NCBI RefSeq assembly: GCF_039555335.1
Contig: NC_092628.1
Location: 60,933,547 to 60,997,546, forward strand
Source: Amphiura filiformis
Lineage: Eukaryota; Echinodermata; Ophiuroidea; Amphilepidida; Amphiuridae
Direction: 5' to 3'
Length of the DNA: 64,000 nt
A program made the position numbers and the translations under genes. A model generated the notes under the pieces. The model saw nothing but the letters and a program-made list of their open reading frames with translations. It had not been told where the DNA came from and ran no database searches. Below, piece after piece: positions 49,607-61,522 of the stretch (position 1 is the first letter of the stretch; the number at the start of each line of letters is the position of its first letter).

Positions 49607-50720
49607 TGCTAGGGGGCAGTGGGCTCAAATCGTAGTATACGCTTTTCGCTAGAGGTCACGAAAGATCACACAGGGTTAAAGAAATGAGAATACTTTGATC
49701 TTGTTGAAAGATATACCAAGTTACTCGTCAAATGACAAGGATTACAGAATGTATAGTTTGTGTTATCTACGACCTATCGTTATTGAGTTGTGCTACAAAA
49801 ACCTCTTTTTTAGGCTAAATAACACGTTTTGGTTGTACATGGATCAAAGTTTCAACTTACTCCGATTTGGGCAAAAATGGTAGCAAATTGTTTGTGTAGC
49901 TGAATAGAATCAGAAAAAGAATAGTTTTGCCTATCTACTAAATGTAAATAAAATAAATGTAGATATTTATATAGCGCTTTATGCCGTAAACAGCCTCAAA
50001 GCGCTTTACATTTATTCCGCCGTTATTAGAATATGTCGGAACCACGTTTACTGCCTACAAATGGCGCAGGGTTCATCAGTACAACGACTGTGACTACCCC
50101 TAACAGCTTCCCATTGCACCTGGGTGGGGTGAGGCAAGCGTGACAAAGCGCCTTGCCCAAGGGCGCAACACGGTGGCGGGACGGGGACTCGAACCCACGC
50201 ACGTCAAGCAAGCTCTCAGATTATGAGTCCAAGGCCGTAACCACTGAGCCACCGTGCCCTCTTACTGTGTTCTACTGTGTTCACTTACTGAGATAGATGG
50301 CAAACAAGGTCAAAGGCCATTGGGTGGCCATAGGCCACTGTTAATCTTTGACTTCCATTGCACATAACAAGTAAACAGTTTAGAAGGTAAGTAAATACCG
50401 TTTCTTGATTCTTATATCAAGACGAGCTATTTGCCATCATTTACCCCAATCGGAGTACTTTAAGTTGAGATTTTGACCCGTTTGCAACCAAAAATGTGGT
50501 CATTTTGCCTAAAAAATGAAGTTTTTGTAGGATATCTCAATAACGATAGGTCGTAGATGGCACAAGCTATACATATTTTAAATCCTTGTTATCAGACGAG
50601 TAATTTGATATATATTTCAATAAGCATGATAAGATCGAAGCATTTTCAATTTGTTACCCCTGTGTGACCTTTCGTGACATTTACCGAAAACGTACACTAC
50701 AATTTGAGTCCACTACCCCT
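49607..50720. mobile_element. Foldback element carrying a SINE in its loop
   Basis: Arms ~49607-49885 and ~50440-50720 are inverted copies (CTACGACCTATCGTTATTGA on the left, its complement near 50540). The ends match as AGGGG(C/T)AGTGG. The loop holds the SINE 49945-50262. Confidence 0.8.
49945..50262 (-). mobile_element. tRNA-derived SINE (type-II tRNA-like head)
   Basis: On the minus strand: GGCACGGTGGCTCAGTGG (A box) ... GTGGGTTCGAGTCCC (B box), with an extra arm between them as in Leu/Ser-type tRNAs, a ~150-base body, then the 3' hairpin (AAAGCGCTTTGAGG ... AAAGCGCTATATAAAT) and a T/A-rich tail. Confidence 0.88.
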
Positions 50721-51582
50721 CTCAACATTGGTTGACAAGGCCCAATAGCTCATAGACTAAATAAAGAAAATTGAATAAAGCAAGAAAAAAGTCCATTTAT
50801 CGTAAATCTTGTGGTATACTCCATGTCATCCCTCAATGTTATGCAAAGGAATGTTTCTTACCAAATTTGAGCGAGATAGATATTAGATAGATTTACTTGG
50901 AACTTCACTTTTATAACAGTGGCACTCATCTTCCCAATTGTGCGTCCACATCAATATGACAACACAAAATAAAAGTTAAAACATTTAAAGATGACAAAAT
51001 AAGTGGAAGTACAAAGCCTCAATCAAAACATAAGAAATAACAAGGAGAAACATTTACAGATGTAAATAATGTGTTAGCCGATAAATTGCTAATTTCGAGA
51101 GTTTCGCGCGCATTGTCTCCTTCAACATGTTCAATGTTTATATTTCATTATTTTAGATTCAAATTCGCCATTTTTCTGCGCTTCGCGAGCAACATCCTAC
51201 TTTAGCTTCGCCTCCACATATTATGTTCAAAGATTTTACACTAACCTCCATCCCCCAAAGTCACAAAGAAGTTTACGCCACTGCTGTTAACACGCTCCCC
51301 CCGCCCCCACACACACACTTACGAAGTCCTGTATGTTATCGCCGATCAGAGGGGCCCGTGTGGTGTTCATTTTACCGCCGGGCCTGATAGTTCTCGGCGC
51401 CACTGCTCATGTGTTGCGCTGCAACAGGTAGTAGTAGTTCAACATCATAATTCGAAATGTGCACCACTTGTAAAAGCTTGTAAAATTAAATCGTACTATT
51501 TTCAAAATATTTGCTCGATCGAAACACATACAGTGCCTATATGACAATATAAATCCAATAAAACAGCCATAGGTGTCAATTG
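50721..51582. other. Non-coding, nothing recognised
   Basis: AT-rich, with short CpG words near 51100 and a C-rich stretch near 51300. No exon supported. Confidence 0.35.
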
Positions 51583-51812
51583 CCTTTTAGAAAAGGGCTC
51601 GTAATTGGTAAAAGTAATATCTTGGCTATTTATATTCCACTAATACATAATTGTCCCGAAAATACAAACGCATACTTTGATTACTTTCGGGACAACTATG
51701 GGTTAGTGCATTAACACATAGTTGTCACGAAAATACATGGTGTAATTTGTATAAAGAGCAAAGAAATTGCTTTCTAACAATTACGAGCCCTTTACCAAAA
51801 GACTAATTTTGA
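51583..51812. mobile_element. Small MITE, ends TTTTAGAAAAGGGCTCGTAAT
   Basis: Near-perfect terminal inverted repeats of about 22 bases (AAAGGGCTCGTAATTG / CAATTACGAGCCCTTT) over 230 bases, with inner TTGTCCCGAAAATAC repeats. Confidence 0.8.
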
Positions 51813-52394
51813 CACATATTGGCCATTTAATGGTAATTATATCATTATAAGCACTGCATGCACACATGTTTATTCAAAGTACATGGCATCATGAGAGTGC
51901 TACAAACGGTTCAACCATTTGTTCACAACTACATTAACTGCAAATTGTAGACTTAGTGTATATATATTGCATTTGAAAATCACTTACTGGTCCAGTTGAA
52001 TGACTGATCAGCTCCAGTGGTTAGTTGGTGACAGTTATCCAACAGCCTTATACATCAGCTTTTTATATGAGTCTTATCTTCACTTGTCGAGCTATTAGGG
52101 ACGTTCAATATTAACGCCAGTGCAGGGGGATGGGACAAATCAAAATCCAATCAAAACGACTAAAATTCGCCTTCCCTCTCGTGTCCGCTCAAAATGTACG
52201 GATTCCCCCATTGAAATTTCTCCATTTAAACTTAATAGTCCTCCCCATGATTCCAATAAAATGTCAGATTCCCCTTTAAGACCCCCAAATAGTCGAGGAT
52301 AGAGAGATAATTCAAAAATTGAATAGCCAGTATGAAAGCGGAGGGCTAATTCACGGAGGAATCAATATTTACGGAAGTAACTAAGGGCCATGTG
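51813..52394. other. Non-coding, nothing recognised
   Basis: 52250-52330 shares TCCCCTTTAAGACCCCC ... AGTCGAGGATA words with 53235-53290, indicating an ancient local repeat either side of the minisatellite. Confidence 0.4.
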
Positions 52395-53020
52395 GGTTCG
52401 CTTTGTAACGCAAGAAGTCAGGATCTTGTGATCACAAATCCCGACTTCTTGTGTTCCTGACTTAGCCAGTTTGAAATAAAGAGATAGTAAAGATATAAAA
52501 ATAAAGAAATAGTTAAAACAACTCAGGATCTCAAGAACTCATGAAATCTGTTCAATTTTCACGGCATTAGTATTTTAATTGTAAGCCCATCCACTTTAGT
52601 TATCTCAAGATCCTATTTTCATGACTTAAAGTCAGGAACTCGTGAACTCAAGCCACGCTTGAGTTCCTGACTTCCTGACTTCAAGTCAGGAACACAGGAT
52701 CACGAGATCCTGACTTCATGACTTTAAAGTCAGGAACTCGTGAACTCAAGCCGCGCTTGAGTTCTTGAGTTTCTGACTTCATGACTTTAAAGTCAGGAAC
52801 TCGTGAACACAAGCCGCGCTTGAGATCCTGAATTCACGACTTTAAAGTCAGGAACTCGTGAACACAAGCCGCGCTTGAGTTCACGACTTCCTGACTTTGA
52901 AGTCAGGAACACAAGAACTCAAGCGCCGCTTGAGTTCACGACTTCCTGACTTTGAACTCAGGAAGTCACGAACACAAGAACTCAAGCACGGCGTGAGTTC
53001 GCGACTTCCTGACTTTAGCA
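52395..53020. repeat. Palindromic minisatellite (AAGTCAGGAACTCGTGAAC/CAAGCCGCGCTTGAG)
   Basis: Units of about 65-75 bases, each itself palindromic: GACTTTAAAGTC and CAAGCCGCGCTTG centres alternate with AGTCAGGAAC and GTTCCTGACT words. At least seven units from ~52610 to 53020, with looser ones from 52395. Confidence 0.88.
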
Positions 53021-53644
53021 CGGGTGTTGCTAGTGCCATCATTTGATATTATATGCATGCATTTAGGCTCTCTCAGCTGGTAGGTGCCACCGAACTGCCT
53101 GTATCGAGTATCGCCCAACCATAAAAGAATATAGACATTATGGTATCAAACAGGTTTACGCCAATGATCTGACAGCCCGGTAAATATTCATATTGTGGGT
53201 CCTGTTCATATCTTAACAATAAAAATGCCACATTCCCTTTCAAGACCCCCCAAGTAGTCAAGGATATGGAGATAATTGAAGAGCCAGTATGACTGTGAAG
53301 TTGCGTAGGCTCTACTAATGCATCTTTTAAGGGTATGTACGAGGGTAATCACTGGTCCTTATGTGTACATTATGGTGCAAAAATAGTCCCATAAGTATGT
53401 GTAGTTTACTTTCTTTGCAGATTGTAGATGGCGCCCAAGACAAATGTTAAGGGGCACCCTCTGTAGAGCTCGCCCCAAAAAGTTAAATCCCTTGTGTGAC
53501 CATTGACAACAATAATCTTAATAATTTACCCAATTGTACCTTTTGGCACCGGTCGGATTCTTAATCTTCAGCCACTGGTTGTTAATGAAAGTAAAAAATA
53601 AAAAGCTTTCGGAAAATACTGAACGGTCCCTTTTGGGATATCTT

Positions 53645-53850
53645 GTTTAAAATTATCAACTACAAGATTATTAGTGTTCAACCACAGACTAGTTCAACCC
53701 AGTTCAATAACTTGTAAAACATCAGTTTTTATTGTTGATATCAGATTAATATCTTTTAAATTTATCATCAAATGAATGCGTCATGCATAGTATTAAACAG
53801 CAGATCACTTTCTCATATTGATAAGTGATGACGATATAGATATAGTATTA
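53645..53850 (-). promoter_or_regulatory. Block shared with the upstream region of protease A
   Basis: Matches 25850-26025 (AAATTATCAACTACAA ... ATCAAATGAATGCGTCATGC). It lies ~6 kb upstream of protease B in the same orientation, so it may be the original 5' flank or first-exon region. It could also be a dispersed repeat. Confidence 0.3.
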
Positions 53851-53894
53851 ATGCACAGTTGGCCGCACAATTTAGCGTTGTGAAGCCAAATAAA

Positions 53895-53992
53895 CTTATT
53901 ATTTCCTAGGCTTGAAAAAAATTGCAGGCAGCGGTGGGAATCGATCTCGGTATCTCCCGGTTAAAGAGCACAGTGCAAGACCACTAAGCCAG
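53895..53992 (-). mobile_element. tRNA-like SINE head
   Basis: Minus strand TAGCTGGCTTAGTGGTCTTG resembles an A box and GAGATCGATTCCCACCGC a B box at suitable spacing. No recognised tail. Confidence 0.5.
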
Positions 53993-54169
53993 CTAAATAT
54001 CTGTTGTGAGACGTGTAACATTTAATCAGTAATAAAAGAAGTAGATTCTTATTTTGGGCTCAAATTGTAGAAAATGGGAAATATTTGTCCCTGCTCTAAA
54101 GAAAATTAAAATTGAGATCTTTAAACAAAATGTTACGGCTCTATTGAAAAAACAGATTGATATCTGAGG

Positions 54170-54567
54170 GGAGGGCGAGTTAGCGCAGCGGTAGTTCCCT
54201 CGCTTTGCACCACTGAGGTCCCGGGTTCAAGCCCCGGCGTGGCCCAAGGACTCATGTGCACTTGGTTTATCCCGATCCATGCTCGCTCTCGCAGGTTTTC
54301 TCCGGGATCTCCGGTTTCCTCCTGCTTTCAAAATCGGTGATTAGTTGTTTCGTTATCAAAAACTTCCTTCACCCAATGGAATTTGGGGAGCTGCAGAAAA
54401 TGGGTGGATGTTACAATCTAAGTGCGGATAGGTTTGCGCCAGGTTCGGCTGCAACTAGCCTAGTTGATGCGATCTGATTGTGATGATTCACCACGCAGCG
54501 AAATTACAGCGCTTTGAATCCTCTGGAAAAAGCGCTATATAAATTCGAAATTTATTTATTTATTTAT
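54170..54567 (+). mobile_element. Full-length tRNA-derived SINE
   Basis: Head: GAGTTAGCGCAGCGGTAG (A box), GGTCCCGGGTTCAAGCCC (B box). Body ~250 bases shared with 7256-7580. 3' hairpin ACAGCGCTTTGAATCC ... AAAGCGCTATATAAATT, then a (TTTA)n tail. Probably copied by a LINE recognising that hairpin. Confidence 0.9.
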
Positions 54568-54667
54568 ATCAAAATAACTTGTCTATTTTATATTTATTTA
54601 TTTCACGAGGCGGCATTGTCACAGGCGAACACTGTATAGGCTAAAAACTAGATCCTTATCACTAGAT

Positions 54668-54738
54668 GCCGTCGTAGCTCAGTGGTAGAGCATCAGACTT
54701 GTGATGCCAAGATCGTTGGTTCGAGTCCTCCTGTCAGC
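54668..54738 (+). mobile_element. tRNA-like sequence, probable second SINE head
   Basis: GCCGTCGTAGCTCAGTGGTA and GTTGGTTCGAGTCCTCC give good A and B boxes. The anticodon stem (TCAGA/TGCCA) does not pair and the acceptor stem has mismatches, so a functional tRNA is unlikely. A (TTTA)n tract follows at ~54785. Confidence 0.6.
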
Positions 54739-54784
54739 AATGTAAATTTTTGTGAATGCAATGCTACGATACCATTTGTTCAAA

Positions 54785-54850
54785 TTTTTCTTATTTATCT
54801 ATTCATTTATTTATTTGTTTATTTATTTATTTATGTAAATAATTATGTAT
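54785..54850. repeat. (ATTT)n microsatellite
   Basis: Imperfect tetranucleotide tract after the tRNA-like sequence; possibly the SINE's tail. Confidence 0.85.
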
Positions 54851-55039
54851 TTATTTTGTTTAATCACTCACTCACACTCTTTAGAAAAAAGGGCTCTTGG
54901 TCGATCAATTTATTCATTGTTTGATACGTCTATTGATCGAAATTGAATATCATATAATTTATTCATATTCATTCTTTGTGAATTGATTGATTAATTAATT
55001 AACTGATTCAAGTGAGTGCGTGAAATGTTAGAGGTGAGT

Positions 55040-55115
55040 TACTTGATAATAAATAAATAAATAAATAAATAAAAAAATAAAAAAATAAATAAATAAATAG
55101 ATAAATAAATAAATC
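55040..55115. repeat. (AAAT)n microsatellite
   Basis: About 75 bases of AAAT units with two AAAAAAT interruptions. Confidence 0.9.
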
Positions 55116-55312
55116 GCTTTCCCCTCTCAGCCTGCCAAAAATATTGTGACCACCCACCTGTTGGACATTAAAATTATTTGGATCCCAAATAATGATTAAA
55201 TACATCAGATTTGTAGATGTAGGCCTACAGTAAGAAAACCTTTAAAAAAACCTAAACCGATATTTCAAAATAAATTTTCCATATCATAAGCGTTTCCGGA
55301 CGTTTACTGTTA

Positions 55313-55617
55313 TCCCCCCCCCCCCCCCCCCCGGGGAGGGGGGTACTCACGTACCAGGTTTTCCACGAAAAATCCTTAGACATGGGTCTATTGATGAAAA
55401 AATCCCTTTTAGATTTTCCGTGCTATGTGTGAAAAACATCATGCGGGAAAACATGCTTTTACTATTTTCAAGCTCAAATCCTTAGATATGGGTCCTTACT
55501 TTCCTGACAATCCATATGGGTACCTATTTTCGGTAAAATTGTGACCCTTAGAAATGGTTATGGGTTCGGAAGCTCGGGCCGCACATCTCCGTCGAAAAAT
55601 AATCCAAGTACCCCCCG
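55313..55617. repeat. Inverted-repeat element with C/G-run ends
   Basis: A run of about 20 C, then GGGGAGGGGGGTACTC; the far end is AAGTACCCCCCGG. The interior repeats CTTAGA(C/T)ATGG words about five times. No ORF. Confidence 0.6.
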
Positions 55618-56845
55618 GTTATCCTAAGCCTTTTAAAGCGTTTTAAGGCCAAAATCGCACCCCTCTCACCCCAATTTTACCCTCCCCAGGACTCATAATT
55701 ATTGCACAGCCCCTGATAATCTCCTAAATTATTCAATTGTTTTTTCGATGGGCCTAAACTCTTGTAATAGGCCTGCACATATTAAATACAGCAAGCTACA
55801 TTCAAATTATACATGCACGATACAAGTGCTACTCCAGAAACGCTGCATATCAGTGACATCACTTAATTAATATTACTACCGGTAGTGAATTGCAAGCTTC
55901 GAAGGTTGAAAGTGCGCCCGCTTTACTACCTGAGAGCAATCCGGTAGTGGCGTTTCACTACGTGTTGGAAAATCCACAAGATCAAATAGAACGGTTAGTG
56001 ATGATTATTTACTTGTTTTTAAAAACAAACTTCTTAGGCCAGTAATAAACTACGTTCACTGCCGACAACTATAGTTTGAATGATATTTAATATCACACGA
56101 GGAAATAAAAACAAACGAATATGGCGCCTCACGTGCTTCACGTCAGGTCAGTGGTCAAAGGTTTTTTTATCGCTAAATCGCTGGCTGGATATCGTATCAA
56201 ATTCAAGTGATACACTACCGTCGTATTATTGACACCAATTCCTAATTTCGACATTACTATTGCGAAAGGTTATTCCATTATCAAATTAGTAGACTTTCTG
56301 TAAAAAACAAATCACTGGTGCCTGATGGGAAATACTAGTGCGCCATCACCGGATTACTCCCTGCTATCCTAGCTGGCGCGCTTTCAAGCTTGATACTCGC
56401 ATTGAACAGGCAGAGTTCGCAAAACTAACGGCGTCGTTATTTGCCAACCCTAATTAACATGATCGAAATTAATTATTCATAACCGATCGATAACTGGCCT
56501 CATTTTCTAACTAGCAAACCAGCGGGATTTGTCATAGGTTTGCGTTGATAATAGAACAACCGTGAAGTTAGTGTCACCCCTTGCAGTTACTCGCCAGTTG
56601 CGCTTCAGAGCAAGTCCCAAAAATACTAGTTTAGTAAGATACTCGGCAGTTGCGGAGTAACTACTAAAGAAGTAAGCTACTAAACTAGTAAGTTACGCGG
56701 ATTTGGTGCACTCAGCGGTTGATGTTTTGAAGTTTGACATTTGTAGATTTTACGTGTGTTTACAAATCGAGGACAAAAAAGTGTTCAATCTCTAGACACA
56801 GTTTTTGCAGTGTGCCTTTGGTCAATTAACACAAACTGCAACTGT
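55618..56845. other. Non-coding with a dispersed repeat
   Basis: 56130-56600 is the third member of the 34790/47140 family. ACTACTAAA/TTTAGTAG-type words near 56590-56700 form short hairpins. No gene. Confidence 0.4.
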
Positions 56846-57000
56846 ATTGGAATTGGAATTGAATTGGAATGATTATGAAATTGAACAATTGAATTGGAAT
56901 CGAATTGAATTAATTCTAAAGCAAGGTGGATTGAATTGGAATTGAATAGCAAGACTTCGGGTGTAGAAAGAATTGAATTTGAATAGAATTGAAATCAATT
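56846..57000. repeat. (GAATTG/GGAATT)n low-complexity tract
   Basis: About 25 irregular GAATT units in 155 bases. Confidence 0.85.
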
Positions 57001-58100
57001 TTCTGGAGTGAAATAACAATATACCTAACTAACAAGTAAAAAGTCAGTAGCTCTTGGAATTATTTTACACGAGCGAAATGAAAACCACTGAATTAACTGT
57101 AGAAACCAATGGTGGGCCTCACCAACCCTCCCCCTCTATGTACATCTTTGACGGCCGGTCATACCCCGGTATCATCTGACTAAAATGAGCACAAAGGATG
57201 GATCTACGATTAGCTTAGGTCGTTTGGGCGTAAACGCGTGCGTTTTTTTTATGATGGATAAAAATCTTAGGGGGACAACTACCCCCCTCTTCGTAGACTA
57301 AATACTTATTTGGCACTATTTAACATTGCGAGAAGCTTTCGACATGATGTTTTGTGAAAACCAACTCACATAAAATTACTACACATGTTTGCATTTAATG
57401 ATAAAGTAAGTAATAATAGTATATTATCAATGTTTTTGGGTGTAGACTGGTGAGTTATTATCTTCTTAGATAACCAAATGATGATTTCTCACATTTACAA
57501 CATTCGTAATGAGGGTGAAATAAAGGCTAAAATTTAGCTATTATGTTTGATGACCATTTTCCGGTTGCTATCAGGGCATTTTTGTACCACATGATGTCAA
57601 CTATACCTCTGATAATAGTGTAGCTTTGCCCCCTCCAGCCACTACTTGGACTGTTTGCCTACACCATGGAGGGTTGCAGAGGGGTGGGTGTGCTTATGTT
57701 TCTGTTTATTTGATTGTGTGTGTTTGTGCCCCTCTCAACACAAAAGTGGACCTGAAATCAATGCGTGTTCTTCAATTTTCAAAGACCCATTTGAGATGCC
57801 TTTTCATCATGTTACCCCTCTTATGCAAAATCATGATCAAAATCATTAAGTGGGAAAAAATACCCCTATTTTGTGGTTTTCAATTACTACAATTTCAAAC
57901 ACCCTTTCTAATAACACCTAATACCAAGGAGGTTGTAATAAACACGGAGAGTAATAGATTACGCAACGCGTTGTTCCTTTGCGCCCAATTTATTTGCCGA
58001 CAGGCTATTCATAAAAGTGGTACCATTGTTTCGAACAAAAGGGTTCCGATATTAAATTGGTAACTGACCCAAGAGCATATTAACGTTTTATCGCGCAGGT
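57001..58100. other. Non-coding; dispersed repeat at 57955-58110
   Basis: 57955-58110 matches 46600-46760. The remaining open frames (e.g. 57626-58063) carry no motif. Confidence 0.4.
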
Positions 58101-59021
58101 GTAGTCCAAGCTAAGCTCAATGATAATTCACATCAACCTTGTTTTGTGATTATACAACATTCTTTTTGTGGTTTCAAGTCCATTTTAATGTGCTTGACAA
58201 TCTTAGTGTAAAACTTTTGAAATTAGCGTCTCCAATCATCTGTACCTCTCTTGCTTATATTTGCAATCCATCTCTTAAAACATCTTTTTTCCCTTCTGAT
58301 TGGAAGAAAGCTAAAGTGACGCCTATTTTTTAAAATGATGATAAATATGATGTAAGTAATTACAGGCCCATCTCTGTACTTCCAATTATCTCTAAAATAC
58401 TTGAAAGGGCTGTTCACAATCAACAATAAATATTTGACTAACAAACACATCTTGCATGTCAATCTGGTTGCAGACAAAATAATTCCAATTCCGCTACTCT
58501 TTTAGATGTATCTGATTTTATTCTAAAGAACATGGCAAAATCACTGGAGCCTTATTTCGTGATTTAAAAAAGGCATTTGACACTGTAAACCACAAAATTC
58601 TTCTTGCAAAACTTAAAAGCTATGGCATTACTAGCTAAAGTCATATCTACATGGTAAAATTCATGCTGTAAATGTAAACTCAATACTGTCAAACTTTAAT
58701 GCTATTGACATCGGGGTTCCACAAGGATCAGTCTTAGGACCCCTATTGTTTATTATCTATGTACATACCTTACCTGATTATATAGTAAATTGTAATATTG
58801 ATGACACAACACTTCTTTTCAGTTCCACAGATCCAAATGACTTGATTTCACAAATGCATTGTAACATGTTAAAAATAGATAATTTATTGTATTTGGGACC
58901 AAACATAGTTTAAATAACTTTTGTGATATCTCTCTTACTTACAAAAATAATGTTTTTGAACGAGTAGATGAATTCAAATACCTGGGTGTCATCTTTGATC
59001 CACATTTGTCTTGGAATAAAG

Positions 59022-59168
59022 CAGGGGCGTAGCCAATGGGGAGTCTTGCCCCATCTTTCCCCCTGTGAGAGGCCTTTTATGTATTTTTAGCACATTTTTT
59101 ACCATTTTCGTCAGTTTGCCCCCTGGAAATTTGCCTTGCCCCCTGAAAATGTCCTGGCTACGCCACTA
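59022..59168. mobile_element. 147-bp hAT-like MITE inside the LINE
   Basis: Ends CAGGGGCGTAGCCA and TGGCTACGCCACTA, relatives of 21546-21697. The flanks GAATAAAG and GAGTAAAC are a near-match 8-base duplication. It splits the codons after FDPHLSWN. Confidence 0.75.
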
Positions 59169-59659
59169 GAGTAAACATGTTGATTACATTTCTTCGTATT
59201 GGAGTAATACGTAGAGTTAAATTTTATTTACCATCAGATGTATTGAAAATATTAGCCCAAGCACTGATATTTCCTCATTTTCTGTAGTCTGTTTGGTCAA
59301 ACTGCAATGCTGAAAATTGTTATGCTCTCTAAATCCTCCAAAATAAACTTGCTCGTGTGCTCTTATCTGCTGATATCAGAGCCCAAATTATTTGTGATGT
59401 TATGAATGTCCTCAACTGGAATAAACTAAGTAAAAGGTGGACAAACCATCTGCTTCTCATGATTTTTAAATGCCTCAAGCATGATGCACCATCATATCTT
59501 CATGGTTCATCTTTACTCATGATGTTCACTCTCAGAGAACTCGCAGTCAATCATGCAATACCGACCTTCTTGGAGTATAAATCCTGGGCAGCGTACATTC
59601 CTGTATAGAGGCGCTACAATTTGGAACAAGCTTTCATCTGATATCCGTATAAGTTTGCG

Positions 59660-59925
59660 CACCCCCTGATAAATTTTGTGACTAATTTTGCCTTTTTCTC
59701 AAAAAATAACTAAACACTGGTAACAAAAGTTATGTATATTAATAGGGGCAAGGAATCCAATTACTTCACTGAAATGTCAGTGATTCAAGACAAGTGATTC
59801 ATTATAATACGTCAAGAAATGAGGTACATTCTAGCGGTACCTCTTTTCTTATCATAAATAACGTACCGCTTGTCTTGAGTCACTGAAATTCCAGTGTAGT
59901 AACTGGATTCCTTGCCCCTAGATTG
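59660..59925. mobile_element. Partial copy of the 41267-41633 foldback MITE
   Basis: Starts CACCCCCTGATAAATTTTGT and ends GGATTCCTTGCCCCTA; the outer part of the right arm and the TTAA are gone. Confidence 0.8.
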
Positions 59926-60058
59926 CTTTGTAGTTACAATAATATTAATGTAGTTATAAAATCATAATTGTATGATAATGTTAAATTTGCTTCGTATCAG
60001 GGTCTCATGGGAGACCAGTAATTGAGTTTTCCCTACTACTACTGCTGCTGCTTCTACC

Positions 60059-60860
60059 GATGCACTCTGATGAATGGATTGCTGAAGAAGTATTCAACAC
60101 TTTTCCTGCAAATGATTGCCCACATATATATTAATCTCAGTGCTGAAGTGAGCCGATAATCTGTAAGCGCAGGAAGAGCCTTCCGTGGGTTATTGATGGC
60201 AGGAAAAATATATGCATGCTTACAAGGTTTGATCTTGGTATCTCAACCGCAAGGTTATGGAATCTAACAGATCTTCAGATCTGGTGCCTCCCAGTAAAAC
60301 ATGCAGTGTAAATATATGAGAGAGTACACAATCAAAAGAAGACGTGGGTGCCGGAAGGTGCGACCTGCAGGCTGAAAGATACGCCAATGCAGCTGTCAAT
60401 GGGTACTGGGAGGAGAGATATGCTGTTCAGAGTACACCTGTTGTTGATGACAGATCAGAGTTTAACCCTGTTCAGGAAGCCCTGTTCTTGACGGTGAGGT
60501 GTCGGTTTCATCATAGAAAACATTTTGTAACACAATCAACGTAATTTAACGCATTTTTACGCTTCAATTGGCGCATTTCGTTACCCAATCGATGCATTTC
60601 AGGACGTAATTGAAGCATTTTGACACAATTGACGAATTGGACGTGCGTGTGGGGGTGTGTGCGTGTGTGTGGTGGATTGACTCATTTCATGACTCATTTC
60701 TGCTCAATTCACTGCTCATCGAGTTATTTCACTGGTCATTTGCTCAATTAACTGCTCATTGGAACATTTCACTGCATTTGCTTATTTCACAACTAATTGA
60801 CTCAATGCACTGCTTATTCAACAAACAGTATCAAGTAATAGATGCTGTTTAGCCGTGATT
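60059..60860. other. Non-coding; degenerate repeats
   Basis: 60600-60830 alternates CATTTCACTG, TGCTCATT and GACTCAATT words, an old short-period repeat. No gene is supported. Confidence 0.4.
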
Positions 60861-61522
60861 ACCTACAATACAATACAATGCAACTGAAATTTATAAAGCG
60901 CCTAAAACCAAACAATTGTACTAAGGCGCTGAAAAACACTTGAACTAAATAAATTTACAGTCCATAGGCAACATTAAACAAATAGCATTTCAAGAGTCTT
61001 TTGAAAATGAGAAGAGAGTTTACATTTCTGATGTGTTTTGGCAGCCGGTTCCATTGACGAGGTGCGTAGCATGTAAAAGCACGGTCTGCAAATGTTCTAT
61101 GGTGAGTTCTAGGTTCGAACAGTAATGGTGCAGAGGAGGAACGTAACGGCCTGCGGTCAGTCTGTATTTGAAGCATGCTAGAAAGCTATTCTGGATAATG
61201 TTGGTGGAGAGATTTGTATGTTAGAACCATGATCTTAAAGTCAATTCTTTGCTTAACAGGCAACCAATGCAAGTGGATGAGATCATCAGAGATGGGGTCA
61301 GATTTTCTTTTTCTGGTGATCAACCTAGCTGCAGTGCGCTGAATGTTCTGGAGTCTATTGAGGAGATTGTTGTTAATACCTGCTAATAAACTGTTGCAAT
61401 AATCGAGTCTAGATGTGACTAAGGTGTGAACAACTAATTTGGCAGCGTCCGTGGTTAACATTTTCCTTGCCCTACCAATATTGACAAGTTGGAAATTGGC
61501 GGACTTGGTGATATTTGCAACC
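60861..61522 (-). pseudogene. L2/CR1-like LINE, 5'-truncated
   Basis: Minus strand: VHTLVTSRLDYCNSLLAGI, NIQRTAARLITRKRKSDPIS, HLHWLPVKQRIDFKIMVLTY, one stop, then RTHHRTFADRAFTCYAPRQW NRLPKHIRN to FKRLLKCYLF. 3' end: AGCGCCTTAGTAC ... TTTAGGCGCTTTATAAATTT, then (ATTGT)n. Only the last ~190 codons remain. Confidence 0.9.

Larger units (their letters stand above)
58100..60058 (+). pseudogene. Degenerate CR1/L2-like LINE
   Basis: Broken by many stops and shifts but readable in order: SDWKKAKVTPIF, YRPISVLPIISKILE, FRDLKKAFDTVNHKILLAKL, GVPQGSVLGPLLFIIY, a damaged active-site box (IDDTTL), FKYLGVIFDPHLSWN, then QRTFLYRGATIWNKLSSDIR. The 3' UTR ends in GGTCTCATGGGAGACC and a CTA/CTG tract near 60032-60053. 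A MITE sits at 59022-59168 and a foldback fragment at 59660-59925. Confidence 0.88.

Noticed and set aside
50180-50262. Possible Leu/Ser-type tRNA gene on the minus strand
   Set aside because: It is continuous with a SINE body and the SINE 3' hairpin, so it is a SINE head.
54668-54738. Possible functional tRNA gene
   Set aside because: A and B boxes are good but the anticodon stem does not pair and the acceptor stem has mismatches; an AT-rich SINE-like tail follows.
57626-58063. 145-codon plus-strand ORF
   Set aside because: It spans a dispersed repeat (copy at 46600) and shows no domain.
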